From NCBI RefSeq assembly GCF_007671675.1, contig NZ_VCGW01000005.1, positions 1-64,000 on the forward strand: DNA of 64,000 nucleotides, in the 5' to 3' direction. Of this stretch, positions 39,010 to 47,678 are shown piece by piece (position 1 is the stretch's first letter; each line of letters starts with the position of its first letter). This DNA is from Marinobacter maritimus (GTDB taxonomy: Bacteria; Pseudomonadota; Gammaproteobacteria; Pseudomonadales; Oleiphilaceae). The notes beneath the pieces are model-generated. The model saw only the letters and a program-made list of their open reading frames with translations, was not told where the DNA came from and did not search any database. The translations under genes and the position numbers were made by a program.

Positions 39010-40995
39010 TTACCAGTGAATACCCCGCATAACCGCTGCGAATGCCACCTGCTCCGTGGACACCTTAGGCCTTTCAATGGACTTGCCGCCCACTCCCGGG
39101 GATGAATCCGGGAACATGCGATACCCTGTATTCATTACGATTTCGCCCATCTTTGGCGCCAACGCATGCAGTACCTGAGCAAAAATACCAAGACGCGTGG
39201 CAACACGCTTGGGGCGTTCAATAATTGCGTTAGTCACCAGATCCGCCGCCTCTTCCGGCGAGAGAGTCGGTACCGAGTCATAGATCTTGGTGGGTGCGAT
39301 CATGGGCGTCTTCACCAACGGCATATTGATGGTGGTAAACGTTACATTCCGATCTGACCACTCAGACGCCGCACATCGACTGAATGCATCCAATGCCGAT
39401 TTCGACGCCACATAAGCCGAAAAGCGTGGTGCGTTGGTAAGCACACCAATGGACGAAATGTTAACCACATGCCCACGATTGCGTTCCAGCATGGAAGGTG
39501 CAAAACCCATGATCAGGCGAACAGAGCCAAAGTAATTCAGCTGCATAGTGCGCTCAAAATCGTGGAAGCGATCAAATGACAACGACAGCGAACGACGGAT
39601 CGAGCGCCCGGCATTGTTCACCAACACATCGACGTGACCATGGTTATCCAGCACGGTTTTCACAAACCGATCACATTCCTCCATATCGGAGAAATCACAC
39701 TGGTAGGCGTGCACATTGCCACCTTTGGCCTCCAGGGATGCAGTCACCTCATCCAGTTTTGACTTGGTGCGAGCGCCAATCACCAGAACAGCCCCAGCTT
39801 CTGCCAATTTCTCAGCCGTCGCCAAGCCAATACCGGACGTTGCGCCGGTTATCACACACACCTTACCTTCAACCGTACCTTTCAGGGTGTGGTCCCTGAA
39901 CAGGTCGGGATCGAGATGACGCTCCCAGAAGTCCCATATCACGGGTGCATAGCTCTCGAGGCGAGGCACCTCTATACCTGTTCCTTTCAATGCGCGCTCG
40001 GTTTCACGAGCATCGAAGCGTGTGGGGTAATTTATGAAAGACAACACCGAGCGCGGAATGCCCATATCGTCCAACACAGCGCTGGTCAGCCGCTTAATCG
40101 GCGGCAGATTCTTCAGGCTCTGGCGAATAAACGGTGGCACAAAACCAAACATACGAGAGTCGATACGCATACCCATTTTGGGTGCGTGGCCGGCCTCACA
40201 GAATATGTTAAGAATTTCGCCCACTTTATAAGGATCAGAATCAACAAGGTGGAAACACTTTCCGTCCTCATCTTCCAGATGCGCAATGTGATCCATGGCG
40301 TTGACGACAAAGTCCACGGGGACAACATTCAGACGACCACCTTCCACGCCAATCGTCGGCACCCACTGGGGCAATGTGCGACGGATCTTCTGAATCATTT
40401 TGAAGAAATAATATGGTCCGTCAATTTTGTCCATTTCGCCGGTTTCAGAGTGACCGACTACCATGCCCGGGCGATAAATACGGAACGGCACTTTGCATTC
40501 TTCACGGACAACTTTTTCGGATATGTGCTTGGTCATCAGATAAGGATGATCCAGCTTTTCAGCTTCCTCAAACATATCCTCACGAAAGATGCCCTTGAAC
40601 AGGCCTGCTGCTGCGATAGACGAAACATGGTGGAAATGTTTGGCCTTCATGGCTCCGGCGGCATTGACTGCAGCCCTGGTGCCATCAATATTCGTGGCTT
40701 GCTGAGCTGCCTCATCGGCATCCATATCGTAAACGGCAGCCAGGTGGAAAAAATGGTCAACCTTTCCTGTCAGCGCTTTCAGGGTTTTGGCATCGATACC
40801 CAGGTTTTCGCGGGTGAGGTCGCCAAACACGGCCTTGACACGGGAGTCGTCAACGCCCCAACGCTCTCTGAGCGCGTCGAGCTTTCCCGCCGACTGCTCG
40901 CGCATAAGCAGGTGCACGGTACCGCCCTTCGCCAGTAACTTTTCCACAAGAAAACGGCCAATAAACCCTGTACCACCGGTCAGGAAATAATTCAT
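39010..40995 (-). CDS. Two-domain fatty acyl-CoA/aldehyde reductase (fatty alcohol forming)
   Basis: From the ATG at 40993-40995 the protein is 661 residues, the exact length of the Marinobacter fatty acyl-CoA reductase used in wax-ester synthesis, and the sequence matches what I recall of it. The N-terminal extended SDR has GGTGFIGR (7-14) and YxxxK (Y152, K156). The C-terminal classical SDR has GATSGIG (384-390), NNAG (460-463) and YVASK (Y528, K532). It reduces fatty acyl-CoA via the aldehyde to fatty alcohol with NADPH. The frame continues to 41094, but GGTGGA seven bases before the chosen ATG fixes the start. The upstream region holds three inverted repeats. Confidence 0.92.
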   Translation of the reverse strand: MNYFLTGGTGFIGRFLVEKLLAKGGTVHLLMREQSAGKLDALRERWGVDDSRVKAVFGDLTRENLGIDAKTLKALTGKVDHFFHLAAVYDMDADEAAQQATNIDGTRAAVNAAGAMKAKHFHHVSSIAAAGLFKGIFREDMFEEAEKLDHPYLMTKHISEKVVREECKVPFRIYRPGMVVGHSETGEMDKIDGPYYFFKMIQKIRRTLPQWVPTIGVEGGRLNVVPVDFVVNAMDHIAHLEDEDGKCFHLVDSDPYKVGEILNIFCEAGHAPKMGMRIDSRMFGFVPPFIRQSLKNLPPIKRLTSAVLDDMGIPRSVLSFINYPTRFDARETERALKGTGIEVPRLESYAPVIWDFWERHLDPDLFRDHTLKGTVEGKVCVITGATSGIGLATAEKLAEAGAVLVIGARTKSKLDEVTASLEAKGGNVHAYQCDFSDMEECDRFVKTVLDNHGHVDVLVNNAGRSIRRSLSLSFDRFHDFERTMQLNYFGSVRLIMGFAPSMLERNRGHVVNISSIGVLTNAPRFSAYVASKSALDAFSRCAASEWSDRNVTFTTINMPLVKTPMIAPTKIYDSVPTLSPEEAADLVTNAIIERPKRVATRLGIFAQVLHALAPKMGEIVMNTGYRMFPDSSPGVGGKSIERPKVSTEQVAFAAVMRGIHW

Positions 40996-41047
40996 TGATA
41001 ATCCACCCTGCATATTGCTCTGTTGTTGTCTGTTAAAGCTGACCTTA

Positions 41048-41063
41048 TTAGACCAAAGTCTTA
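41048..41063. promoter_or_regulatory. Inverted repeat TTAGAC-CAAA-GTCTTA upstream of the acyl reductase
   Basis: It lies 53-68 bases upstream of the fatty acyl reductase start codon. It matches 11 of 12 arm positions of TTAGAC-N4-GTCTAA, the core of the hcm palindrome at 7123-7138, and shares the CAAA centre with 18075-18090. It is a candidate operator. Confidence 0.4.
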
Positions 41064-41121
41064 TGGCGGCCATATAAGGCGGCATTGTAACCAAATGCAG
41101 CTTTCATGTATCGGTCTTTTT

Positions 41122-41137
41122 TAGAGTCTTTACTCTG
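41122..41137. repeat. Palindromic repeat copy 1, TAGAGTCTTTACTCTG
   Basis: The arms TAGAGT and ACTCTG (one mismatch from perfect) flank CTTT. An almost identical copy lies 33 bases further at 41155-41170, about three helical turns away. Both sit between the acyl reductase gene and the small gene at 41368, in an A+T-rich promoter region. Confidence 0.55.
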
Positions 41138-41154
41138 TAACCTATTGTTTTAAA

Positions 41155-41170
41155 TAGAGTCATTACTCTA
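41155..41170. repeat. Palindromic repeat copy 2, TAGAGTCATTACTCTA
   Basis: This copy has perfect six-base arms (TAGAGT / ACTCTA) around CATT. Paired with copy 1 at the same helical phase it looks like a tandem operator for a dimeric regulator. Confidence 0.55.
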
Positions 41171-41367
41171 ATATGTGGCCAGCATGCCGGTATTTTTTGT
41201 CGACATGCGGAATTTGAGATTAGCACAGTAATCTGCGTATGCCTTCCCCCCGGATGAATTACCGCAAAGCAATGAAACAGCCTGCCAGCAATGCGATAAT
41301 CCGGAACTTGTCGCCTCTTCAGGCATCAACCCTTTTCACAGACCAAGCAATATCCGGAAACCAGACG

Positions 41368-41667
41368 ATGCAAAATGACAACCCGAATGCCGAACGCTAC
41401 ATCACTATTGCCCGCGCCTGCCTGAGAGCCATCAATGACACGGCGAAAAACTCCGGAGACCGTGAGCAGAAGATTCAGGCGGTTTACCAGGCAATCGACA
41501 CGGCTTTCCAGGCTGAGTTTGCCGATTACCGCGAATCCGTCGCTATCATGGCAACTGTGCTCGAGCGCATTGCGTCTGGCCAGCTTGATGGCGAAAAAGC
41601 GGCTGACCTGGCTCGCAAGACGCTGGATCAACAGCCGGATAATACCCGTAAGGCAATGATGCATTGA
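41368..41667 (+). CDS. Hypothetical small helical protein
   Basis: I do not recognise this family. From the ATG at 41368 it has 99 residues, is predicted helical and soluble, and has no cysteine pair or signal peptide (ERYITIARACLRAINDTAKN...DGEKAADLARKTLDQQPD). The frame is open from 41239, and Met codons at 41239 and 41254 are alternatives giving up to 142 residues. No strong Shine-Dalgarno distinguishes them. It stands alone between the divergent acyl reductase and the M16 protease gene. The reading frame shows coding-like codon use, so I consider it real. Confidence 0.5.
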   Translation: MQNDNPNAERYITIARACLRAINDTAKNSGDREQKIQAVYQAIDTAFQAEFADYRESVAIMATVLERIASGQLDGEKAADLARKTLDQQPDNTRKAMMH

Positions 41668-41747
41668 GACGGCGTACATCGTTTCCGCGCAAGACCGTAT
41701 ATCCAGAATGACTTTCAAAAAGCTCCTTAACGGATAGCAGAGGCCCT

Positions 41748-44600
41748 ATGCGAATTGGTATTAACTTGAATGCGAGAATGCAGGTTCTGACGGAAAATGT
41801 ACTTACGCTGTTATTGCTAATATTTTTCAGCTCGTTTGCCTCAGCGGCACAAGCGCCGGAAAAGAGCCCGAACGACAACAACGAATACCGCTTCATAGAG
41901 CTGGATAACGGCTTGCGCGCCATTCTGGTATCTGACAAAAACGCAGATAAAGCCGCCGTCTCCATGAACGTAGCCGTTGGCAGCGGTGATGACCCGAAAG
42001 AACGCGAGGGCATCGCACACTTTCTGGAGCACATGCTGTTTCTGGGCACTCAAAAGTACCCTGAGCCCGGCGAGTACCAACAGTTCATTAAAAGTCACGG
42101 CGGCAGCCACAATGCTTTTACGGCTTTTCGCAACACCAACTACTTCTTTGATATCCAGGCCGATTACCTGGAGCCAGCGCTGAACCGCTTCTCCCAACAG
42201 TTCGCGGCACCACTGTTTACCGCCGAACTTGTCGACCGCGAGCGCAACGCAGTGCATTCAGAATTCAGTTCCAAACAAATGGAAGATGGCCGGCGCTTCT
42301 ATTCCGTCAAAAAGGCCACCAGCAATCCCGAGCATGCTTTCCACCAGTTCGCCGTGGGCAACCTGACCACGCTGGAAAACACCGACGACAACCCGCTTCG
42401 GCCCGATCTTATCGAGTTCTGGAAAGCCCGTTACTCGGCCAACCTGATGACCCTCGCTGTCTATGGTCCACAGACGCTCGACAGGCTTGAAACGATGGTG
42501 CGAGCGCGCTTTGACGCCATTGAGAACCGCAACCTGAAACCACGGGTCCACTCCGCCAGCCTGCTGGAAGCCGATGCGCTGCCAGCCAAGGTAACTGTAG
42601 AAGCCATCAAGGATGTGCGCAGCCTGTCGCTGTCATTCCCGATTCCCTCGCAGCAGGAAAACTACCGCACCAAGCCCGCCAGCTACGTTGCCAACCTGTT
42701 GGGCCACGAAGGCCCCGGAAGCCTGTTTGACGTGCTCAAGAAAAACGGCTTGGCCGATGGCCTGTCTGCAGGCATTGGCATGGATACGGGCGAAAACGCT
42801 ACGCTGGACATCAGCATTGCCCTGACGCCGGAAGGCCTGAAGCGGCATGACGAAATCCTTCCGCTGGTATTCCGGTATGTCGACATTGTCCGTGAGCAGG
42901 GCATCAGCCAACAGCGTTTTGAGGAAATGCAGCGGCTGGCGCAAATCGATTTTCGCTTTCGCGAACAGGGCGAGCCCATGCATGAGGCCATGCGCCTGTC
43001 GAGCCAACTCCAGGATTACCCTACAGATGACATTCTCAGCGCGCCATGGTTGATGGAACGCTACGCACCGGATCAGTACCGGGATATTCTCTCCAGACTG
43101 ACTCCGGATAACGTAATGGTGTACTTGCTCGCACCACAACCTGGCCTGAAGGACCCAAACCTCACCCAGTGGTATGAAACACCCTGGCAAATTGAGCCCC
43201 TGAATGCGGAAGCGCTTCAGACCAAAGCACCAGACGCGCTTGCCAAAGCGCTCGAGCTTCCCTTACCCAACCCGTTTGTGCCGGAAAACCTCGCCATGGT
43301 GCCAGGCAAAGCCATGGATAAGCCCGAGCTGCTGGGTAATCATGAGGGTATGGCGATCTGGTTTGCCCGGGATACACGCTTCAATACGCCAAAAGCCAAC
43401 GTATTTTTCAGCCTGCGCACACCGGCTGCCCGCATATCTGCTCGCAGTCATGTTCTTACGCGGCTTCTGGTGGACAGCATCAACAACAATCTTAACGCCT
43501 GGGCCTATTCCGCGCGCCTTGCCGGGCTGGATTACAGCATATACCCGCACCTGCGTGGCATCACCGTGCGGGTTGGCGGCTACAGCGACAAACTCCACAC
43601 TCTGATGAACCGCATCCTCATGCAGGTTGCCACCCCGCAGGTTACCCGACAGCGGTTTGATATCGCCCGACAAAACCTGATAGACAGCCTGCAAAACAAA
43701 GCCAAAGACCGCCCAGTGGAGCAAACATCGGAGTTCATCCAGACAGCCCTGCTTGAGGACACCTGGAGTACAGAAGAAAAGCTGCTCGCTGCCAGAGGCG
43801 TAACCCTCGACGAGCTCATGTCTTTCGCCGAGGCGCTGCTGTCGGAAGTTGATCCCGTGCTGCTGGTTCATGGCAATGTTACCCAGGCTTACGCACTGAA
43901 CCTGGCGCAGCAGATTGATGCCATAGTTCTGGGCAAAAGTGCCTTTGCACCGGTTGAACGAAGCCGTGTGCGCAAGCTGCCGGAAGAGGAACTACTGGTC
44001 TCACTGAACGTAGAACACCCGGATACCGGATATACGCTTTACACACAGGGTACGAACACCAGCTTCGAAGAGCGCGCACGCTTCCGCTTGCTGGCGCAGA
44101 TTATTAGCAGCCCGTTTTATGAAGAAATCCGTACCACACGCCAACTTGGCTACATCGTGTACGCAACCCCATTCGAGATGCTCGAAACGCCGGCCCTTGG
44201 CTTCGTGGTTCAATCCCCCACTGCCAGCCAGGCGACCATTGACCAGGCAGTTCGCGAGTTCACTGAAGGCTTTGAAACGACCCTCAGTAACCTGAGTGCC
44301 GAGCGCATTGAGCGTGAAAAACAGGCGGTTATCAGCAGTATTCTGGAGCAGGATCGCCAACTGGGTGAGATTTCCGGGCGCTACTGGCGCGAGATTGACA
44401 GGGGAGCAGATAGCTTTGATTCTCGCGAGAAACTCGCGAAGGCCATTGAAGCAGTCAGCCCTGAAGAGCTGAAGGCCACCTTCAGGGCTGCGGTATTAAA
44501 CCGTGACAGGGCGCTACGTGTGGTGACTGGGGGCGACGAATTGAGTGCAGATAAAGCTCGCGACCTTATTCTTCAGCAACCGCCAGTTACCGCAAAATAA
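41748..44600 (+). CDS. M16 family zinc metalloprotease (pitrilysin/insulinase type)
   Basis: This 950-residue protein is predicted periplasmic, with a signal-like hydrophobic segment (about 13-35). It has the inverted zinc motif HFLEH in GIAHFLEHMLFLGTQKYP with the downstream glutamate in RERNAVHSEF. The middle and C-terminal M16 repeats follow (TRQLGYIVYATPFEMLETPALGFVVQSPTAS). The architecture matches protease III (PtrA), which cuts small peptides. AGAGG lies upstream of the ATG. The 3' end overlaps the minus-strand gene by 14 bases. Confidence 0.88.
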   Translation: MRIGINLNARMQVLTENVLTLLLLIFFSSFASAAQAPEKSPNDNNEYRFIELDNGLRAILVSDKNADKAAVSMNVAVGSGDDPKEREGIAHFLEHMLFLGTQKYPEPGEYQQFIKSHGGSHNAFTAFRNTNYFFDIQADYLEPALNRFSQQFAAPLFTAELVDRERNAVHSEFSSKQMEDGRRFYSVKKATSNPEHAFHQFAVGNLTTLENTDDNPLRPDLIEFWKARYSANLMTLAVYGPQTLDRLETMVRARFDAIENRNLKPRVHSASLLEADALPAKVTVEAIKDVRSLSLSFPIPSQQENYRTKPASYVANLLGHEGPGSLFDVLKKNGLADGLSAGIGMDTGENATLDISIALTPEGLKRHDEILPLVFRYVDIVREQGISQQRFEEMQRLAQIDFRFREQGEPMHEAMRLSSQLQDYPTDDILSAPWLMERYAPDQYRDILSRLTPDNVMVYLLAPQPGLKDPNLTQWYETPWQIEPLNAEALQTKAPDALAKALELPLPNPFVPENLAMVPGKAMDKPELLGNHEGMAIWFARDTRFNTPKANVFFSLRTPAARISARSHVLTRLLVDSINNNLNAWAYSARLAGLDYSIYPHLRGITVRVGGYSDKLHTLMNRILMQVATPQVTRQRFDIARQNLIDSLQNKAKDRPVEQTSEFIQTALLEDTWSTEEKLLAARGVTLDELMSFAEALLSEVDPVLLVHGNVTQAYALNLAQQIDAIVLGKSAFAPVERSRVRKLPEEELLVSLNVEHPDTGYTLYTQGTNTSFEERARFRLLAQIISSPFYEEIRTTRQLGYIVYATPFEMLETPALGFVVQSPTASQATIDQAVREFTEGFETTLSNLSAERIEREKQAVISSILEQDRQLGEISGRYWREIDRGADSFDSREKLAKAIEAVSPEELKATFRAAVLNRDRALRVVTGGDELSADKARDLILQQPPVTAK

Positions 44601-45222
44601 GCTTAAAGCGCGCCCAATCCTCGGGCTCATCCACGTCCCAGCGGGGCTCAAGCAAACCAACGCTGAGCCCCAACTCTTCCAACCGTTCACAGGTTTGCTC
44701 AAGAACGTGCTCCGTACCCCACACAATATCATCGAGCATGTGCGGAACCACCCGGCGAACCCCAATTAACACGTAGCCACCGTCATCGGATGGTCCCAAA
44801 ATCACATCGCATTCTTTCAAGCGGGCAACGGCTTGGCGCACATATTCTGGCTCAACCGAAGGGCAGTCGCTGCCCACAATCAAAGCCAAGGTATGTGATT
44901 GAAGACCGGCTTCCAGAGCGCCCAGCATACGTTCGCCCAAGTTAGCGCCCTGCTGTACTCGCTGCCGCAAGCCATGATGCTCGATGGCGCGAACAACCTC
45001 CTGCGCATCCTCCGGCACAGCCTCCACTGCCCTATCCCACCAGAACTGCACAGGAAGGCCAGAGCCACACAGGTTATCCAGCACAGCAAGCGTAAGAGTT
45101 ATGTGCGCCTCCAGCGCCCCGGAAGCACCTAGCGCCGGAATAAGCCGGGTTTTTACCCGCCCGGCTTCCGGCCACTTGGCGAATTGCATTAACAGCGCAC
45201 TGGGGGCTTCAATCTTTGGCAT
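44587..45222 (-). CDS. DUF2064 / TIGR04282-type glycosyltransferase
   Basis: This protein of about 211 residues has a nucleotidyl/glycosyltransferase A fold: LLMQFAKWPEAGRVKTRLIPALG, then LIVGSDCPSVEPEYVRQA and VILGPSDDGGYVLIGVRR. It belongs to the family often named for arsenosugar biosynthesis and is encoded with its usual partner upstream. Its start ATG at 45220-45222 overlaps the end of that gene by 14 bases; the longer open frame to 45492 is shadow sequence. The true product is unknown. Confidence 0.82.
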   Translation of the reverse strand: MPKIEAPSALLMQFAKWPEAGRVKTRLIPALGASGALEAHITLTLAVLDNLCGSGLPVQFWWDRAVEAVPEDAQEVVRAIEHHGLRQRVQQGANLGERMLGALEAGLQSHTLALIVGSDCPSVEPEYVRQAVARLKECDVILGPSDDGGYVLIGVRRVVPHMLDDIVWGTEHVLEQTCERLEELGLSVGLLEPRWDVDEPEDWARFKLILR

Positions 45223-45916
45223 TACGAACGTCCGAACGGTAGGAGTGAGCAAGCGCTTCAGGTGATTCGCCGCGCCAATAGCGCCAGCGTAAACGCCACA
45301 TAAGAAAAATCGTACGCCAGATGCCACCTTGCTCCCAGCGCCGGCTGTCAGTGACCACCGGATCGTGAATACAGAAGGGCCGGGAAGCCGGGCGGAGGCG
45401 CCGGGAGAACTCAACATCCTCCATAATCGGCAGGCTATCGAACCCGCGCAAAGCTTCAAAAACCTCCCTGCGCACGAACAGCGCCTGATCACCGGTGCAA
45501 ATGCCCGTTAACCGAGAGCGCTGATTCATAAACCAGGCAATCACACGAAACATCGCACTCTTGCCGCTCAGGCGGACATCGAAACGGCCCCAGGCTCTAT
45601 CGCTTGAAACAAACGCACTCAAGCGATCCAATGCACTTGATGGCAGGCGGGTATCTGCGTGCAAAAATAACAAAATGCTGCCGTTGGCAACAGACGCGCC
45701 TGCATTCATTTGAGTGGCCCTGCCCTTGTCTGACTGAACCACCCTATCTGCAAGAAGGTCTGCCAACCTGGCGGTGCCGTCCGTGCTACCCGCATCCACA
45801 ACAATCACTTCGTGCCCCGCGTCGCGTAAAGACTGCAGAGCGTCAAGCGTTTCAACAACGCCCGAAGCCTCCATCCAGACTGGTACAATAATACTAAGCG
45901 ACAAAGGATCAGACAA
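45209..45916 (-). CDS. Family 2 glycosyltransferase, TIGR04283 type
   Basis: This GT-A protein of about 235 residues starts LSIIVPVWMEASGVVETLDAL and has VVDAGSTDGT, the DxD-like LLFLHADTRLP and GDQALFVRREVFEALRGF. A C-terminal basic region (WRLRWRYWRG) may contact the membrane. The frame is open to a GTG at 45952, but GGGAG seven bases before a TTG at 45914-45916 favours that start. It pairs with the DUF2064 gene, the usual two-gene arrangement. Confidence 0.82.
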   Translation of the reverse strand: MSDPLSLSIIVPVWMEASGVVETLDALQSLRDAGHEVIVVDAGSTDGTARLADLLADRVVQSDKGRATQMNAGASVANGSILLFLHADTRLPSSALDRLSAFVSSDRAWGRFDVRLSGKSAMFRVIAWFMNQRSRLTGICTGDQALFVRREVFEALRGFDSLPIMEDVEFSRRLRPASRPFCIHDPVVTDSRRWEQGGIWRTIFLMWRLRWRYWRGESPEALAHSYRSDVRNAKD

Positions 45917-46002
45917 AGCACACTCCCGAACTAACAGAAAACACGGTAACACCTTGAGCCATAAGCCTCAGGCCGTTATCATACCGATCTTCTCAAAGAA
46001 GC

Positions 46003-46079
46003 GCCTTCGTAGCTCATCTGGATAGAGCGTCCCCCTCCTAAGGGGAAGGTAGCAGGTTCGAGTCCTGCCGAGGGCACCA
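46003..46079 (+). tRNA. tRNA-Arg (anticodon CCT)
   Basis: A full cloverleaf can be drawn: acceptor GCCTTCG / CGAGGGC with one G-T wobble, D arm from TAGCTC, and anticodon stem TCCCC/GGGGA with loop CTCCTAA (anticodon CCT, reading AGG). The T arm is GCAGG TTCGAGT CCTGC, and the encoded CCA ends at 46079. It has no adjacent tRNA. Its 3' end is a typical integration site, and related sequence recurs at 54283. Confidence 0.95.
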
Positions 46080-46215
46080 GTTACTCTTCCGTATCGATCC
46101 AAAAATCACCCCAACCACCTGTTTTCAAAGAACTTAACGGAACATATCCGTCCTTATCGATCTATAGAATCCCGCCCCATCTATACATTCTGGGGTACAT
46201 CTTGGGGTGCAACTA
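46061..46215 (+). repeat. Copy A of degenerate att-like repeat: tRNA 3' end plus integrase-leader-like sequence
   Basis: From the tRNA 3' end onward, anchor blocks AGTCCTGCC (46061), CACCTGTTT (46116), CCGCCC (46172) and GTACAT (46195, in GGGGTACATCTTGGGGTGCA) recur in the same order and nearly the same spacing at 54283-54425. The GGGGTAC..TTGGGGT block resembles leaders of tRNA-targeting integrase genes. The interval 46080-46376 holds no intact gene. Confidence 0.45.
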
Positions 46216-46376
46216 AAACTGGGATGTTTACAGTTGCAAGTATCCACAAGTCTGCCAATCAAGGTGATAATTTACAGAGATTCTATGGCGGCAGAAGCAA
46301 TTCTTGTAATGCATTGTCCAGCCAGGCAAAAGCTTCATGGCGGATATGTTGATGAGCTCAAAACTGAAGATACGTG

Positions 46377-47678
46377 TTAGCCGTCGAGACTGCGCCCAAT
46401 CTCAACAATAACGCGATGATAGTTTCCGTGGCGGCTGGATGTGTAATGCCATCCGATCCTTTGACTAAGGCTTGTTGTCAGCTCCAGGCCCAGACCGTAA
46501 CCCGTATTTTCTGACGATGCCGGGGAAGGATTTTGCGCATCTGGTTCTACGGGATTGTTGATCGTAACCCTATCTTCCTGCTGTTCAATAACGACCGTGC
46601 CTTCCCAGCAGTGTTGATAGGCGTTCCGAATCAGATTGCCCAGAATGATGCGTGCTGGTACCAAAGGTACAGTGCAACTGTAGGGAACGGTGCTAATTTC
46701 TGTGGTCACAGGCTTTCCGACCAACAGATACGTCATCTCGGCAGCCAACTCCTGTATCAGCTCTGATATGTCGACAACCTCGGACTGAAGCGGGGTATCC
46801 GGTTCATGGTTCAGCCAGAGCAGCGTTTCGGTTAGGTGCTTCATGGTCAGACTGGCGCGGTCGATACGATCGACGATGTTTTGCTCGTCCTCGAACTTTT
46901 CTCGTTTCTGCGTGAGCTTTCGGTGTAGCTCGATGTTGGAGCGGATTGTGCTGATCGGTGTCCGGAGTTCATGGCTGGCGTGTCTGAGAAAGCGCCGTTC
47001 ACGGTCTACCGCTTGCTGCACTGTTGAGAGACTGTTTCGGATAAGCTCCGCCATTTCATTCAACTCGGGATAAGAAAAATCCGGCACCGGATGCGAGAGT
47101 TTTTCGTTGTTGAGGGAACGGGTCCAGGCTCGCAATGCAGCCATGGGGCGGGACACATGCCACAGGAGCAGCCAGCCGACGATAAAAACGAAACCAATCA
47201 CCAGAAGACTGACGGTCAGCGTAAACGCACGGTTTTGCCGGGCGGCTTGAGGTAGCACCTCCGATGCTCCTCGGGGCGTAACTTTCTGACTCAGGTACAG
47301 TGGGCCGTGACCGGTATCGTTTCGCATCGCAAAGATGACCGACCTAGGGCGACTGAGCCAGGCGCTGTTTTCTTGCTTAAGCAATTGGCCTGACTCGCCC
47401 GGCCCATTCGGGAAGGCACGAAGAGCGTAGTCGGGCAAGCCGCCCCATCGTGTTGCAACGTCAAAACCGCTGAATTCTCTGACCTGCTCACTTTCCTCTG
47501 CGCCAATCACCTCACTGAAGGTTCGAGCTGTTTTTTCCATATTGCCTGCCATCGCCGCATCCAGCCCCCGGATAAAATGTTCCTTGGCGACCAATGCGTA
47601 GGCTGCGACCAGAACAAGGCTCAAAGCCAGAAAAGACGCTATCAGAACTGCTCTGAGGCTAACACTCGCTTTACGCAT
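46377..47678 (-). CDS. Sensor histidine kinase of the efflux operon
   Basis: This inner-membrane kinase of about 433 residues has an N-terminal TM segment (LRAVLIASFLALSLVLVAAYAL), a ~120-residue periplasmic sensor, a second TM (FTLTVSLLVIGFVFIVGWLLLW) and HAMP-like linker. The phosphoacceptor His is in FLRHASHELRTPISTIRSN. The ATPase has N box GNLIRNAYQH and G box TGYGLGLELT. It starts at the ATG at 47676-47678, overlapping the response regulator gene by eight bases. It is the last gene of a five-gene operon whose signal is unknown. Confidence 0.88.
   Translation of the reverse strand: MRKASVSLRAVLIASFLALSLVLVAAYALVAKEHFIRGLDAAMAGNMEKTARTFSEVIGAEESEQVREFSGFDVATRWGGLPDYALRAFPNGPGESGQLLKQENSAWLSRPRSVIFAMRNDTGHGPLYLSQKVTPRGASEVLPQAARQNRAFTLTVSLLVIGFVFIVGWLLLWHVSRPMAALRAWTRSLNNEKLSHPVPDFSYPELNEMAELIRNSLSTVQQAVDRERRFLRHASHELRTPISTIRSNIELHRKLTQKREKFEDEQNIVDRIDRASLTMKHLTETLLWLNHEPDTPLQSEVVDISELIQELAAEMTYLLVGKPVTTEISTVPYSCTVPLVPARIILGNLIRNAYQHCWEGTVVIEQQEDRVTINNPVEPDAQNPSPASSENTGYGLGLELTTSLSQRIGWHYTSSRHGNYHRVIVEIGRSLDG

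Noticed and set aside
39889..40938. Plus-strand open frame of 349 residues inside the fatty acyl reductase
   Set aside because: Shadow of a strongly identified minus-strand gene, with no ribosome-binding site or motif.
41122..41170. Possible CRISPR-like repeats
   Set aside because: Only two short palindromic copies with a 17-base gap; no array, leader or cas genes. An operator pair fits better.
46224..46352. 42-codon open frame (MFTVASIHKSANQGD...) just after the integrase-leader-like block
   Set aside because: Its position suits the decayed 5' end of an integrase gene, but the peptide has no recognisable integrase motif, so I do not list it as a pseudogene.
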